Of a stretch of DNA of 64,000 nucleotides, positions 1 through 11,000 are shown one piece after another. The notes under the pieces were generated by a model, which worked only from the letters and a program-made list of their open reading frames with translations, did not search any database and was not told where the DNA came from. The position numbers were made by a program, and so were the translations under genes. Each line of letters opens with the position of its first letter. Position 1 is the first letter of the stretch. Origin of the DNA: Hyaloraphidium curvatum (lineage: Eukaryota > Monoblepharomycota > Hyaloraphidiomycetes > Hyaloraphidiales > Hyaloraphidiaceae); NCBI GenBank assembly GCA_025558095.1, contig JAIVFI010000005.1, positions 1 through 64,000 on the forward strand, read 5' to 3'.

Positions 1-1903
1 ACAGCGGGTCGCCCTGGATGTTGCCCTCGTACATGGTGATCCGGAAAAGGAGCTCCGCCGAGCGCCGGTCGCGGAAGTAGGCGTGGGAAGGGCGCGAGTA
101 AACGAGGTTGTAGTACGGGATAAGCTGAGGCACCTGGCGGACCACCTCGCGCGCGAAGAGGCGGCGCAGCGTATTGAAGGCGTTCCTAGAGTCGACCTTC
201 ATGACGACGTGGTCGGGGAAGGCCGCCAGCCACGCGTTCACCGCGTGGGCGGTCGCCTCCGCGCCCCCGTCCACCCCGTGACCCAGGTCCTCCTGCTGTT
301 GGAGCTTCCTCAGAAGAGCCTTGTGCCGCACGGCCAGGTACGAGCCCGCGAGCCGCGTGATGCCCTCCATAATGCCAATCGGCCGGAGCCCCCCCTCCGG
401 CTTGAGCAGAGGGACGAGGATTTGATCCGTGAGGAGCGGCCGGAGCATGGGGGTGTCGAGTCGGCCAGTGCACACGCCGTGCACCATGGCCGCCAGCGGG
501 CGGAGCTTCCGTCGCGTCGCGTCGTTCTCGCAGTTGTGCACGATGAAAAGTTTGGCCATGCTGAAACCCGACATGCCGGCCCCCACGCCGTCCTTCTTCC
601 GGCGCAACCGGGCCCAGATGTCCTCCAGGAAAGCCGCGTCCGTGTAGGCAGGGCAGGGCGCGGGCGCGTTGGGGGGCAGAGACAGCCGACACAGCGGCTC
701 TCCCTCCCGCGGCCCCGGGTACAGCTCCTCCAGTTCCGCCTGCAGCGTGGGCGTGAAGCCAGCCGGAACGGCCTCCCCCGAGAGCGCCGCGGACGCAGCA
801 CCAGGAGCGCCCTTCAAGGCGGCAAGCACGATGGCCTTGAAGAGCTGGTAGTTGAGCGGCCGCAGCCCGTCCCGCCGCGCGCCCCGGTTGACCTGACGGG
901 CGGCGAAGTAGTTCTGCTCGTACATGTAGTCCCCCGACATGACGTAGCCGCCAAACGCAAGGTAGGCGGTGAGAGTGCGGTGCAGGTCGGTTTCCGGTGC
1001 CGCCGGGTCCTCGTAGGCCCGTTGGAAAGACTCGCTGGCCCGGAAGGCGAGCGTGCTCCAGGTGGTGGTCCGGTAGCGGTGCTTCAGCGGCTCCGGCGGC
1101 GGCGCCCCCGCGCCCCCGCCCGGCGGCGGATCAGGCCCGGGACCCCCGGGTGGACCACCGTCGCCTGGGTCGCCCGGATCACCGCCGTTGCCGTGCCCGC
1201 CAGCCGCGGCGTTGCCGCCCGGCGCGCCGTCGCCGCCTGGGGGATCACCGCCGTCCGGGGCGGCACGCGCCGCCGCCGCCGCCGCCGCCAGCGCCGCCCG
1301 TTGCGCCTGGACGTCCTGCGGGGCGTCGGCCGCAACCCGGGCGGCCGCAAGGGCCGCCATCAGCGCGGGCGCGGGTGGCGAAGCACGGGGAGATGCCGAC
1401 GATGCCGCCGGTGACGCCGGTCCCTCCGCGCGTCCCGTGGCAGCCGCCCGCTCGGCACGCACGCGGTCGAGGAACTCGACGAGATCGGGTGGAAGCGAAG
1501 CTAAAGAGACGCCGAGTGGCGGGTTAGCTGCGTCCGGGTTGCACGAGGTGTGCTGTCCAGAAACACCGGCACCAGAGGCGTTTGCGGCGTAGGGACGCCG
1601 GCAACCCCCGCACCGCGCGAGCCCCATGGCGCGCAACGCATCGGCAGACAGGCGCTGCATCGCCAACCAGTGCTCCGGGCTCCGTGTGACCCGAAGATGA
1701 CCGTCCCGTTTGTTTTTGTTTGGAGTTGGCTGGAAGCGGCAACCATCAACCGGGCACGCATGGAGGCCGGGTTCAGCAGGCGCCTCCGCCATCGGCACAT
1801 CGCCGTCGATGCAAGATTGGTGATGAAGAGATAGAGCTCCGATGTTGGCGAAAGCTGCCGCGCAGCGGTGGCAGCTGTAAGGCAGGAGCGGCGTGCGGCT
1901 CAT
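1..1903 (-). CDS. Non-LTR retrotransposon ORF2: zinc fingers plus reverse transcriptase, cut by window start
   Basis: The frame is open from an ATG at 1903 to the window edge (634 codons, no stop). The N terminus has C2H2-like zinc fingers (SCHRC with a following HH, then CPVDGC with a later H, then CGGC), then an Ala/Gly/Pro-rich linker at about residues 150-270. From about residue 480 it is a clear reverse transcriptase: the fingers motif LKPEGGLRPIG, motif A VKVDSRNAFNT with its catalytic Asp, and motif B GNIQGDPL at the very edge. The YxDD box and any endonuclease lie outside the window. N-terminal zinc fingers ahead of an RT resemble the R2/NeSL-type non-LTR elements, so a restriction-like endonuclease is expected downstream (inference). 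The start ATG overlaps the stop of the preceding ORF as ATGA, suggesting termination-reinitiation. Confidence 0.85.
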   Translation of the reverse strand, partial: MSRTPLLPYSCHRCAAAFANIGALSLHHQSCIDGDVPMAEAPAEPGLHACPVDGCRFQPTPNKNKRDGHLRVTRSPEHWLAMQRLSADALRAMGLARCGGCRRPYAANASGAGVSGQHTSCNPDAANPPLGVSLASLPPDLVEFLDRVRAERAAATGRAEGPASPAASSASPRASPPAPALMAALAAARVAADAPQDVQAQRAALAAAAAAARAAPDGGDPPGGDGAPGGNAAAGGHGNGGDPGDPGDGGPPGGPGPDPPPGGGAGAPPPEPLKHRYRTTTWSTLAFRASESFQRAYEDPAAPETDLHRTLTAYLAFGGYVMSGDYMYEQNYFAARQVNRGARRDGLRPLNYQLFKAIVLAALKGAPGAASAALSGEAVPAGFTPTLQAELEELYPGPREGEPLCRLSLPPNAPAPCPAYTDAAFLEDIWARLRRKKDGVGAGMSGFSMAKLFIVHNCENDATRRKLRPLAAMVHGVCTGRLDTPMLRPLLTDQILVPLLKPEGGLRPIGIMEGITRLAGSYLAVRHKALLRKLQQQEDLGHGVDGGAEATAHAVNAWLAAFPDHVVMKVDSRNAFNTLRRLFAREVVRQVPQLIPYYNLVYSRPSHAYFRDRRSAELLFRITMYEGNIQGDPL

Positions 1904-2751
1904 GGCGAATACGGTGGCGGCGGCGATGCCGGTGTCCCGCCGCCAGGATCAGCTACCGCGGACGGTGCTTTGTCCGACGAGATATCCCAATCGTCGAGCG
2001 CATGTGTCCGCATCCAAACCTCCTGTGACTCGGTCAGGTCGCCCCCCGCCCTGTGCCAGGCCGCAAGCGCCGACCACGCGTCACCGATAGCATCACGGCC
2101 GCCGTCATCGAGGAGCTCGGAACCTGGCCATTCGAGGTGCGCCGGCGAACCGGGCTCCGTGTGAGCATACCAAGGAGGCAAGGTGCGCGTCGGAGTGGAT
2201 ACTTCCGAGGAGCTCTGCCCCCCCCCGGCCGTTGGTGCCGGCGGCGTGCCGGGGGTTGTGCGGGGCGGCGCAGGCGGCAGCTGCAAGCTCGGCACGGCGG
2301 TTGCAGCTGGGGTTTCCCACGGAGGATGGCCTGGGTGCGCCGGGAGCATGGAAGCGGCCGAAGCCGGGGCATCAGCGATCAAGATCGGCGATGACGAGGA
2401 GGGAGATACTTCCGAGCGTGCCGCCCCTTTCCCCCCCGCTGGTGCCGGCAAGCGGGAGGAGCCGCGGGGCGGCGTGGGCAGAGTGTGACCCTCGGCCAAG
2501 CTAGGCACGGCATTTGGCCGAGGGGCCCCGGGGGACGCGGGGTCAATGTCGGAAGTCTCCCCTGCTGCCGCGAACGGCCTCGGAACTCGGTGAGACGTTG
2601 TAGATAGTGGTAGTTGGCGTACCGGTGAAGACTGCAAAACAGCAAAAGATGGAGGGGCTGACCGCGCCCGGGAGGTATCCGGACGAGCTCGGCGCCGAGA
2701 AGAGCAGCCCACTACTCGGCGTTGCCACTTGCTTGGTGGTGTTTTAGGCAT
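1900..2751 (-). CDS. Pro/Ser-rich ORF of the retrotransposon
   Basis: This 283-codon ORF lies between the Gag-like ORF and the RT ORF. It begins at an ATG overlapping the last codons of the upstream ORF, and its TGA overlaps the RT start codon (ATGA). The product is low-complexity, rich in Pro, Ser, Ala and Thr, ending in GGGTPASPPPPYSP, with no motif I recognise. Overlap on both sides argues that it is translated with its neighbours. It could instead be a spacer read through by frameshifting. Family unknown; confidence comes from the compact context rather than from the sequence itself. Confidence 0.5.
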   Translation of the reverse strand: MPKTPPSKWQRRVVGCSSRRRARPDTSRARSAPPSFAVLQSSPVRQLPLSTTSHRVPRPFAAAGETSDIDPASPGAPRPNAVPSLAEGHTLPTPPRGSSRLPAPAGGKGAARSEVSPSSSSPILIADAPASAASMLPAHPGHPPWETPAATAVPSLQLPPAPPRTTPGTPPAPTAGGGQSSSEVSTPTRTLPPWYAHTEPGSPAHLEWPGSELLDDGGRDAIGDAWSALAAWHRAGGDLTESQEVWMRTHALDDWDISSDKAPSAVADPGGGTPASPPPPYSP

Positions 2752-4882
2752 TCAAGGACGGTGAGCCAGGAGCCGGCAGCAGGGATCCGGTTGACATGGA
2801 GGCGGCCTTGGCCTGGGGGGAGCCGGGCTTGCGAGCGGCCGCCTTGGCCTTCCGTTCCGCTTTGGCGGATTTGACGTCGATTTGCTGATACGGCTTGGCA
2901 ACCTTGTCCGGGTTTGTCCCTGCCACATCCTCCACGGGACGGCCCTTGCCTGCGTGCTTGGGGCCTGGGGCCATCGTAGGATCACCAACCGCGGATGCCC
3001 CAGCGGCCTCATCGGCCGTGTGCATGTCTTCGCTTGGTGCCTCCGAGTTCGAACCATCGCCCTCAGCAGAGGCTTCGGAGGCAGCGTCGTTTCCACCCGA
3101 GGCCTCAGAGCCGGTGGCATCCTCCTCCATCGCAGATTCCGTGCCCTCCATTGCGGGAGCAGCAAGCTCCAGATCCTCCAGCGCGGTATTGGCTGCAACC
3201 TGCTGTGCAGCACTGCTGATGGCGTTCTCAGCGGCCAGCTGGTCGGCACCACCCATGTCCTCGTCCCCATCCTTGTCAGCCGGCTCCAAAATGGGAAGAC
3301 CATGGAAATCCATCTTTTCGGCGGCGTCAGACTCCCCCCAATCGACCGAAGCACCGGCACTACCACCACCAAGTGCCGAAAACCGGTTGTGGGACGCCTT
3401 GGCCACTGGCTGGGCAAGAGCTGGGGGCGCAGAGCCTGCGCGCTTGCCGGACGGCCCAGCTGTAAGCCACTCGTCGGCCGCAGGGGCGGTGGGGGAAGCC
3501 AGATGCCGAGGAACGACCTCTTCCCTCAGGGGGGGCAGCCGTGGGGTCGTGGCGGGCTCCACCGTTGGGGGAGAGAGCCGTACGTTGGCCGGGTTGTGAA
3601 TGCAGTCCGCCTCGTGTGCACGGCGTGCTTGCGGGCTGGCAAAGGCGCCGGGATTCATGCGGTTGAGACCGTCTGGGCAGTAAGCACAGTTGGTGCACGT
3701 GGCATCGTCACCGACGTGGCCGCCCGTGCGCTTGCAGTGGCCGCACTGTCCGTTGCTACTGTCATAGCGGACAGCTGGGCGAAGGAGCTTGTGCTGGAGG
3801 AGCGTCCCCCACGAGTCAAGGAAGCAGTACGAGGGTGGGCCAATGCGTGCTGCGCGGTCAAAGAAGGCATCAACCCCGCACTGCGAGACGTCGAAAGTGA
3901 CCCGCCAGAAGGCGTTGCTGTCGGTGCCCGAGATGGGAGCCGCTTCAATGACTTGGCAAGGGGCCCCATAGTGGTTCTGGAAAGTCGCGTAGAGGCGGGC
4001 CCACCAGTCCGGGCACTCGTGCACCGAACCAGGGACGATCATGGGCCCGATCTTGAGCTCGGCGTGCGTGTCCTTGAAGACAGGGTGGATGCGCAGCCGA
4101 CGCGTCGGTCCGTTTGGGAACTTGACCTCCAGCACCCCCTGCTCCACCAAGGCGTTGATAGCGTCTGCCCCGTCGACAGCACCAACAACACAGAAGAGGT
4201 CCAGTCGCGAGTAACGCGGGTTGTAGCCTCGCGTCTCGGTCGTGAAGACGGTGGTGGGGAAGGTCGCCTTCGCCACGGCTTCGGCGACGACGCGCCGTCG
4301 GTCCTTTGGCACACCGTTGAGGTCGATGAGGCAGTGGGGGACAGGCCCAATGAAGGCCGGCGTGTAGCCCCGACCGTTGGCGTGCGGTTGCACCCGATCG
4401 ATGAGCTTGGCGTAGTTGGTGGGCGCCGAGAAAGGCATGGCAGAAGCCAGATGCTCCGCCATCGCGCCGTCCGTGACACGAACAATCGGGCGGTCGGGCG
4501 AGGTGCGCGACGTTGCTGCGGCGAAAGAGCGAGACCCCAGGCGCGTGGCGGGGGCGGTTGCTTTCGGGAGACGATTGTGCTGAGCCGGCTCCTCCCGGGC
4601 GCCGCCGTTGGCGGACGCGGGGCGGATTTCAGTGGTCGATTCAGCAGCGTCCTCCTTAGAACCTGTCAGCTGAGCCGTAGCACCAGCGGGGGCCGGCGCG
4701 GGCTCCTCTGCCGCGCCAGGGAGGCGAGGAGAGGCAGCGACGCCGGGAGCGTGGGAAGAGTGGACGGGATTCGCAAGCGCCTCCGAGGAGGCCGCGGCGA
4801 GCGCAGGGGAGACCTTGCCATCAGGCAGGACCACGGGAGCGGCCGCATCATTGGGCCCCTGCCCTGTGTCAGGGGGGTCCAT
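2744..4882 (-). CDS. Retrotransposon ORF1, Gag-like protein with Cys/His cluster
   Basis: A 712-residue ORF. The first 140 residues are low-complexity Ala/Pro/Ser. A folded central part (about 140-380) follows, then a Cys/His cluster near residue 390 (CGHCKRTGGH, CTNCAYC, later H and C) resembling a zinc knuckle, and finally an acidic Ala/Glu/Ser-rich tail with Lys-rich stretches. Length, nucleic-acid-binding cysteines and the position upstream of an RT fit an ORF1/Gag-like RNA-binding protein of a non-LTR element. Its stop overlaps the start of the Pro/Ser-rich ORF by 8 nt. The long plus-strand frame over the same bases (2882-5095) is an antisense shadow. Confidence 0.75.
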   Translation of the reverse strand: MDPPDTGQGPNDAAAPVVLPDGKVSPALAAASSEALANPVHSSHAPGVAASPRLPGAAEEPAPAPAGATAQLTGSKEDAAESTTEIRPASANGGAREEPAQHNRLPKATAPATRLGSRSFAAATSRTSPDRPIVRVTDGAMAEHLASAMPFSAPTNYAKLIDRVQPHANGRGYTPAFIGPVPHCLIDLNGVPKDRRRVVAEAVAKATFPTTVFTTETRGYNPRYSRLDLFCVVGAVDGADAINALVEQGVLEVKFPNGPTRRLRIHPVFKDTHAELKIGPMIVPGSVHECPDWWARLYATFQNHYGAPCQVIEAAPISGTDSNAFWRVTFDVSQCGVDAFFDRAARIGPPSYCFLDSWGTLLQHKLLRPAVRYDSSNGQCGHCKRTGGHVGDDATCTNCAYCPDGLNRMNPGAFASPQARRAHEADCIHNPANVRLSPPTVEPATTPRLPPLREEVVPRHLASPTAPAADEWLTAGPSGKRAGSAPPALAQPVAKASHNRFSALGGGSAGASVDWGESDAAEKMDFHGLPILEPADKDGDEDMGGADQLAAENAISSAAQQVAANTALEDLELAAPAMEGTESAMEEDATGSEASGGNDAASEASAEGDGSNSEAPSEDMHTADEAAGASAVGDPTMAPGPKHAGKGRPVEDVAGTNPDKVAKPYQQIDVKSAKAERKAKAAARKPGSPQAKAASMSTGSLLPAPGSPSLNA

Positions 4883-5045
4883 ACTCTCGGGGCGGGGTGT
4901 TCGGGTCAGGGGGGTCCGGGAGGCATTAGCTACACTCTCAGAAACTGCTACTGTGCCCCCTGTGCCGCAATCCTTTGCGGCCTAGCAGCAATGTTCATCA
5001 TCGAGCCTGCGAATAAAAGGCGGTCCCTGACGGACTCCACCTCGA
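4883..5045. other. Junction between retrotransposon 5' end and Fanzor-gene 3' end
   Basis: Only 163 bases separate the Gag-like ORF start from the stop of the giant transposase-Fanzor gene. In TnpB systems the guide RNA is encoded at and beyond the 3' end of the nuclease gene, so a Fanzor omega-RNA and the element's terminal repeat would be expected here, together with the retrotransposon 5' UTR. I could not identify a terminal inverted repeat or a clear hairpin by eye. Confidence 0.35.
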
Positions 5046-8000
5046 TCAAGCAAATGCAATGGCGCCCACGCGGTGCATGGCACGCCAACTTGTAACTGTT
5101 TCCGCGGCCAGGTCAGCTTGCCGGCTTGAGCTTCTTGACCGACCCATTCGCGGCGCTTGCGGCCGTACGCTTGCGGCCTGTGGCGGCACCTGGAGCTCCC
5201 GGATCAGCTCGGGATGACGCTCGGGATGACCGTCGCGAATGCGAGCGCGCTCACCCGCGGACTTGCGCGGCGCTGCACCAGTCCCAGCTCGGAGCTTGGG
5301 CTGCGGCTTCGGCTTCCTGGTGTCCGGCCTGAACGGCCAGGGGCGCTCCCCTCCGGTGATGAGGCCGAACCAGAAGAGGTGCTCCATGGAGTGCACACTG
5401 TTCACGTCGCGCATCCAGAAGCGGCGGCAGAGGGGACAGTATTTCACCCCGCGCACCTCGCCCTTGGAGCCGGGGTTCCGGATTCCGACGACATAGGTGG
5501 TCTTGCAGCTGGAAAGGACGTCAGGCGAGTCGGATGATCACGGCGGTTGCCGCACCAGCTGCACATTTGGGACGTGAGGTACTCGTTGACCAAGACCATG
5601 ATCCCGGCCTTGGCCAGCTCCGCCCTGAAGCGAACGATCCGGGAGGCCGGGCCGCCCTTGCTCGCATGGCCGAATCGCGCGGCGCCGTATGCGATGGTCG
5701 TCTGTGGATCGTACTTGCCCGAATACGGGTTGCGACACATGTCGCGACAGATCCAGCTGAGGACCTCGCGGCGCCGGCGAATCGTGCGCACACGATCCAG
5801 GCTGCAGGATGCGTGAGCGAAGTCGTTGCCACAGGGATTGGCTTGCCCACCTCCGTTCTCCGGAACAGTAGACGTCCAGGATGCGGTCGAGTTGTGGCAG
5901 CAGCGCCCTCGTGTAGTCCGAGAAGGCTGCACTGTTCGTTGTGCGTTGAGAGGGCAGGTCGCGCTCGAAATCGTGGAGAGACTTCTGCACAGGGTTGCCC
6001 TCGCAATCGTTGACGTCCAGCATGGTGGTCCGCTTGGTGGCATTCAGACGCGCGGCCGCCTTGTCGTAGCCGCACAGGCGGCGGTCGAGCTTGGCCGGAA
6101 CACCGAGGATGAGCTCCGGCAGCGCCGGGGTCCCCGCACGGCCGGCACCAGCGACCTCGCCCCACAGCTTGGCACCAAACTCGTCCGTGCAGCCGCCAGG
6201 GGTCGGGAACAGTTCGATGTTGCGCCGAGCGTGCTTCTCCGCCTTTGCAGCGTCGTTGGGGCGCGAATCGGGCGCCGGCGGCTTGAACTCCGAGATCTTG
6301 GGCTCCCAGAGCGGGTGGTGTCTGCACGCTCCAGCGGCAGGCGGCGACGGACCGAAAGACCTTGCGATCCGCTTAGTATCGGAGCAGGAGTGCTCTAGGT
6401 GGAAGCCGACGATCCTCCCGAAGCTGACGGAACCGTCGGCCTTGGACGGGTTCGCCCGCTTCGGCACGTAGTGCGACTTGGTGCCGTCGGCATTGGTCAC
6501 GGTGATGCGCTCCGTTGTCCCCGGCAGATGACTGTTGGCGAAGTCGTAGCGTCCGTTCGGCCCGGGGTTCAGGCTCTTGGCAACGAGCCGCACGTCGACG
6601 CGGCGGTTGGCAACAGCCAGAAACCAGCGATTCGGATCCACGTCGACGACCCCGCCCTCCACTGGCTCGCCGCGCTCGGCCCGCTCGAACATTTCCGCCT
6701 GCGTCGGCATGTGCAGGAGATTGGGTGCCAGCACGGACACATGGTCAGGGCGGCTGAGGTAGTAGACGGGAATGCCAGTCTTGAAGTCGACCGGGGGCCG
6801 CGGCAACGGCTCGGCAGAACGCGGCGGGAGCGGAACCGGGGTCGGGGCCAGCTGAGGAGGTACGGGGGCAGCGAACTTGCCCTCGACCGTTACCGTCGGC
6901 GGCGACGGTTCGACCGCGCAAACGACGACTTCGGGAGGGAAGCAAGAAAGGAAGGGGGAAGGAAGTGGCGGCGAGAAGTCGGGGAAAGGAAGGGCCGCGC
7001 ATGGATGCACAGAAGTCTCGGGCACCGAGTCACCGGGCGAGACAGTCGCGCAGGGAGGGTCGTTGTGCCCCGAGCTCAGGGGCGCGAACACGTTGGGCGC
7101 ACAGTCCACGGCCTTGCAGGCGGCATCTTGACAGCACGAGCACGGGTCGTGCACCCAATGCGGGGGCGGTTCCGGGGGAATGGAGGCAGGGAGAGAAGTC
7201 GAGGCTGGTGGTTCGACGAAGGAGTTAAAGGGCGGGGGTTCCGGCGGGACCGCGGCGGGGATGCCGCAGTCCGCCGGAGGCTCGGAAGGCATGGTGGTGA
7301 AGTTAAGGTTGCTGCTGGCACAATAAGAGGGCTCCCAATCCATCGGGACCGATTCGTCCCCTTGGGCCGTCGCCTGCAGGTAGTAGACCATGCCCCCATG
7401 CCAAATCCGATTCTGGCCTGGAAAAGTGAGGATCCGATCAGCCTCCGAACCCGTGCGTCACTGAGCAAAATGCCCACCATCGAAGACAGCCATGTCGCAC
7501 GGCGGGTCCGGATCGCCGTTTGGCAGCCATGGACCGGTGTAGAGCGGCGGGTAGGGATCCATCGGAACATCGCGAGGGAACGAAACATCCACTTCGAAAG
7601 CAGCAAGACCGGCGGGCACATGAGCTGCGGCGGGAACGGAGACGGTGGGCCGAGTTTGAACAGGAGGAGCCGGCGCGGCTGCTGGCGAATGCGCTGCGCG
7701 CTTTGGCGGCTCGACGTCCTGTGTCGTGTTTTGCCGCTCCTGCTGCTGCGACTGCTGGAACGAGACCTTTTCCACGAAGGAGACTTCTTCGTTAAGAATG
7801 CCCAGGGTGCTGCCGCAATGATAGATGCCCCGGACGCCGGAGTACCTCAGAACGTCCGCGGTGCGACGATAGATGGGCTGCGTGGCGGCGGCATGGCCCC
7901 TGGCCGAGACTTTGCCCTGCTGACGGAGGCGGAAGAGCCGGTCCTCGTTGACGAGTTGGTTGCCGCCGTTGAGCAGGTGGCCGAATAGGTAGTCCGAGTC

Positions 8001-11000
8001 AACGCGCGAGGTGTCGATGCCAGGCGCGACCTCCACGCCCAGCTTGGACAAAAACTCGGGCAGATCCGAGGCCGAGATGTAGACGGTCACGGGGGACAAG
8101 CTGATTTCGGCGACCGCAGCCCGAAGCTTCCGCCGCGCCCACGAGGCTGCCTTTTCCTTGCCGGTCTGGGCGGCGCCAAGCCCCGCCATCGCGGCGGCGG
8201 CGGCCGCCTTGCGCTCCCGCCGCTTCGTCTCCATGGTCTCCTTCTTGGCGAGTCCCTCGGGCCCCGGCTGCGGTCGGCGCTTACGGAAGCTCACGACGAA
8301 CCCGTGCCATCGCTTCGGGGAGCCATTCTTGCTGTAATGCCGCTTCTCGACGCGGTGCGGCCGCCACGTGTTGCGGGCCCTCCTGGTCTTGTTCGAAGCC
8401 TCCCTGTCCTTGACCGGAGCAGTTGAAATGGTTGGGAAAGTTGGGGTTGAATCGGGGTCCCTGGCGGTGCTCGTCCTCCGCGCCGTTCCAGGTTCCGGCA
8501 GTGCAGCAGCCGCGGACGCGGCCCTCTTCTTCAGCGCCTCGTCCTGCTTTTCGAGCTCGTGCAGGGCGATGAAGCACATCTGGAAGCCGAAGGCTTCGTC
8601 CGCGGGGTTCGTGGATGAACGACACTTGTCGAGGTCATACTCGCTCATCCGCGCCACCAGAAGCTTCTCGCTTTCCCAGTGGGGCCGGTTCTGCCCCACC
8701 AATGCCGCCGCCGCCGCCTCGTTCATGTCCTCGGCGTGCTCGGGGACCCAGAACTTGGGTTTCTGCTCTGTCGACCGAATCGTTGCCGTGGTCACGGCCG
8801 GGTAGCGGAAGGGGATGCTCCGAAGCTGTAGACGGTTTGCAACCACCCAGTCCCTCAGCTCCTGCAGCTCCACCTTTCGCAAGTCAGCCTTCTCCGCAGG
8901 TGAGGCCCGCGGCAGCGTCTCCCAAATGTTCTGGAGGTAGCTGCGCACCGCCTCCGTTTCCGCGTCGACCTTTCCGCGCGGCTTGCCCTTCGGCAGGTTC
9001 ACGGTTCGCACCGCGGCCGCCACGGGGTTGCCCGCCTGCTTGTCCTGCAGGACCCGAGCGATAACCCTCCGCTGCGAAACGGTTGCCGGCACCGGCGGCT
9101 TCTGTTTTGAATCCCGGAGGTCAACGATCCGGTTCAGCTGCAAGCCTCTGAACGGCCGGAGGAGCCTCCCCAGCCCGACCCTGAGCTCCGTGGCCTCGGC
9201 GAGACCACAGCCAAATGCGCTTTCGAACGGGAAATTGGAGAAGTCGTCGTCCCCATATCCGAGCTTTGCCAGAGCGTAGCTGAGGATTGGGCCAATCCGC
9301 CTCCGGCCGACGCCCGCGTTCACCTCCCCGCGTAGGAAGCGACGGATGAGAACCTTGAGCGCAGTCAGCAGCCGCTGCGGCACGCTTCGAGCTCGGTTGA
9401 AAGCGACCTGCTCGGCATAGCGGAGCAAAGGTCCCTGCACGAAAAGCGGCCTGAGCTTGTCGTACGTCTCGCCCACAAGTTCCCGCGCCTCTGCAAACGC
9501 AGCAACGGCCGCCTTGCGGACAAGCTTTGCCGCTGCGTTGTGCTCCGCGACGGTGAGAACGGACGGTGCGCCCTGATCAGCAACCTGCGAGAGATCGGGG
9601 GTGTCCTCAGCCGTAACCAAGTCCTCGTCCTCAATCTGATCCAGCTCGCCGTGCAAGAAGTCGGCCAAGATCTTGGCGCCGGCCTGGTCCTCGGCCATCG
9701 CGTCGTCATCGTCCTCGAAGTCAACGTCCTCGAGCACCTCGTCTCGATCGTCGTCGTTGGCTCCGAGGTCCGGACCGCCGTCCACAAGCTGCTCCACTCC
9801 TGGCGCCCCCGAATGGCCCGAGTATCTCGCCCCAGCACCGAGCCCGGCCGACTTCTGCTTTCCCGCGCGGCGGGTTCCAACAGCGGCGGACATCTGGCCG
9901 GCACCAAGCACGGCGTGGATGGCAATCTTTGCGACGTAAGACGGGGGAAAGCTGGCGAGCATGTCCTGCGTGACGGATCCGTCTTGGTCCGGGAGCTCTT
10001 TGTTGTGGATCTGCAACAAGATCTTGGTCCAGATGATCTTGAATAAGATGGCGGCGAGGGTGCAGGCCTTGGTGATGAGGGGCCCGACTTGCTCGTACGG
10101 GCCCCGCGCCCATGGGTGGCACACCTCGGCCGCCGGGAACCACTCGACGGCCAGCTCCGTCATCGTCTTGTATCGCTCGTGCTGGGGGTCGCCAAGTGCG
10201 AGGAAGCCGTTGAGCGCGACCCACCGCCGCTTCGGAGAGCACTCCTGCCGGTGCCTCCCGCCACCGGCGAAACAGAAAGGGCAGGACGAGCCGCCGAGGC
10301 CCGTAGGAATGTTGGCTTTGAGGTTTGTCGACGCGAACGGGACAATGTAGTGTGCGTTGGCAATGAACTGGCCGAACGACGTGGTGAGATTCCTTGGGGC
10401 GACCAAACTGTCCGCGGCGGCGGTCAGCTTCGCATCGGTCCCAGGCATGCATGGAAAGCGCGGTGCAACTCACGCCCCACGGTGGTTCTCCTCGACATGC
10501 TGCCGGAACTCACTCTCGAGGTCGAACTGATGTCCCTTCCCCGGGCACGCTCTGCAGGTGAGGTGCGCACCCTTGACGTGGTGGAGGAGCCGAAGCTCGG
10601 CGTCATAGACACGCTCCCGCGCAGCTCCGTCAGCCACCATCCCCGACGCCGCGACCTTGCGCCGCCGCCCAGCCTTCGCCGGGACTTCGCCTTCCACCTG
10701 CACACTGAAGGAACAGAGCGGACAATCCCGCTTCTGGATACGGCCGAAGTCCAGCAGTCCAACGGATTCCGCGAGGAAGTGGAGCTTGGCGTCGAGCGCG
10801 GTGCGCGCGGCCTCCTGCCGTGCTTCGGGGTTGCTACCGCGCACCAGCGCGGGCATACCGCACAAGTCCAGGGTAAAATCGCGCATCTTGGGCCCCGACT
10901 CCAGCAGCCGCAGCGTCACCATGGAAGAGTGTTCCCACCCGAGCTGCTCCGCCTTCAGGAACAGGGTTGCCAGCAGCTTATCGCCCTCTGCATCCAGTCC

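Noticed and set aside
83-1414. 443-codon plus-strand frame
   Set aside because: It is antisense to the reverse transcriptase ORF, has Arg-rich shadow composition and no motif.
2882-5095. 737-codon plus-strand frame
   Set aside because: Antisense to the Gag-like ORF; the minus reading has folded-domain composition and a Cys/His cluster, this one does not.
5520-5555. Fanzor zinc ribbon destroyed by a frameshift
   Set aside because: A 47-nt intron with donor GTGCGG and a CTGAC branch point restores frame and the CxxC pair; a 33-nt alternative was too short and did not fix the frame.
6399-7988. 529-codon plus-strand frame
   Set aside because: Antisense shadow of the Fanzor gene; Arg/Gly/Val-rich with no family motif.
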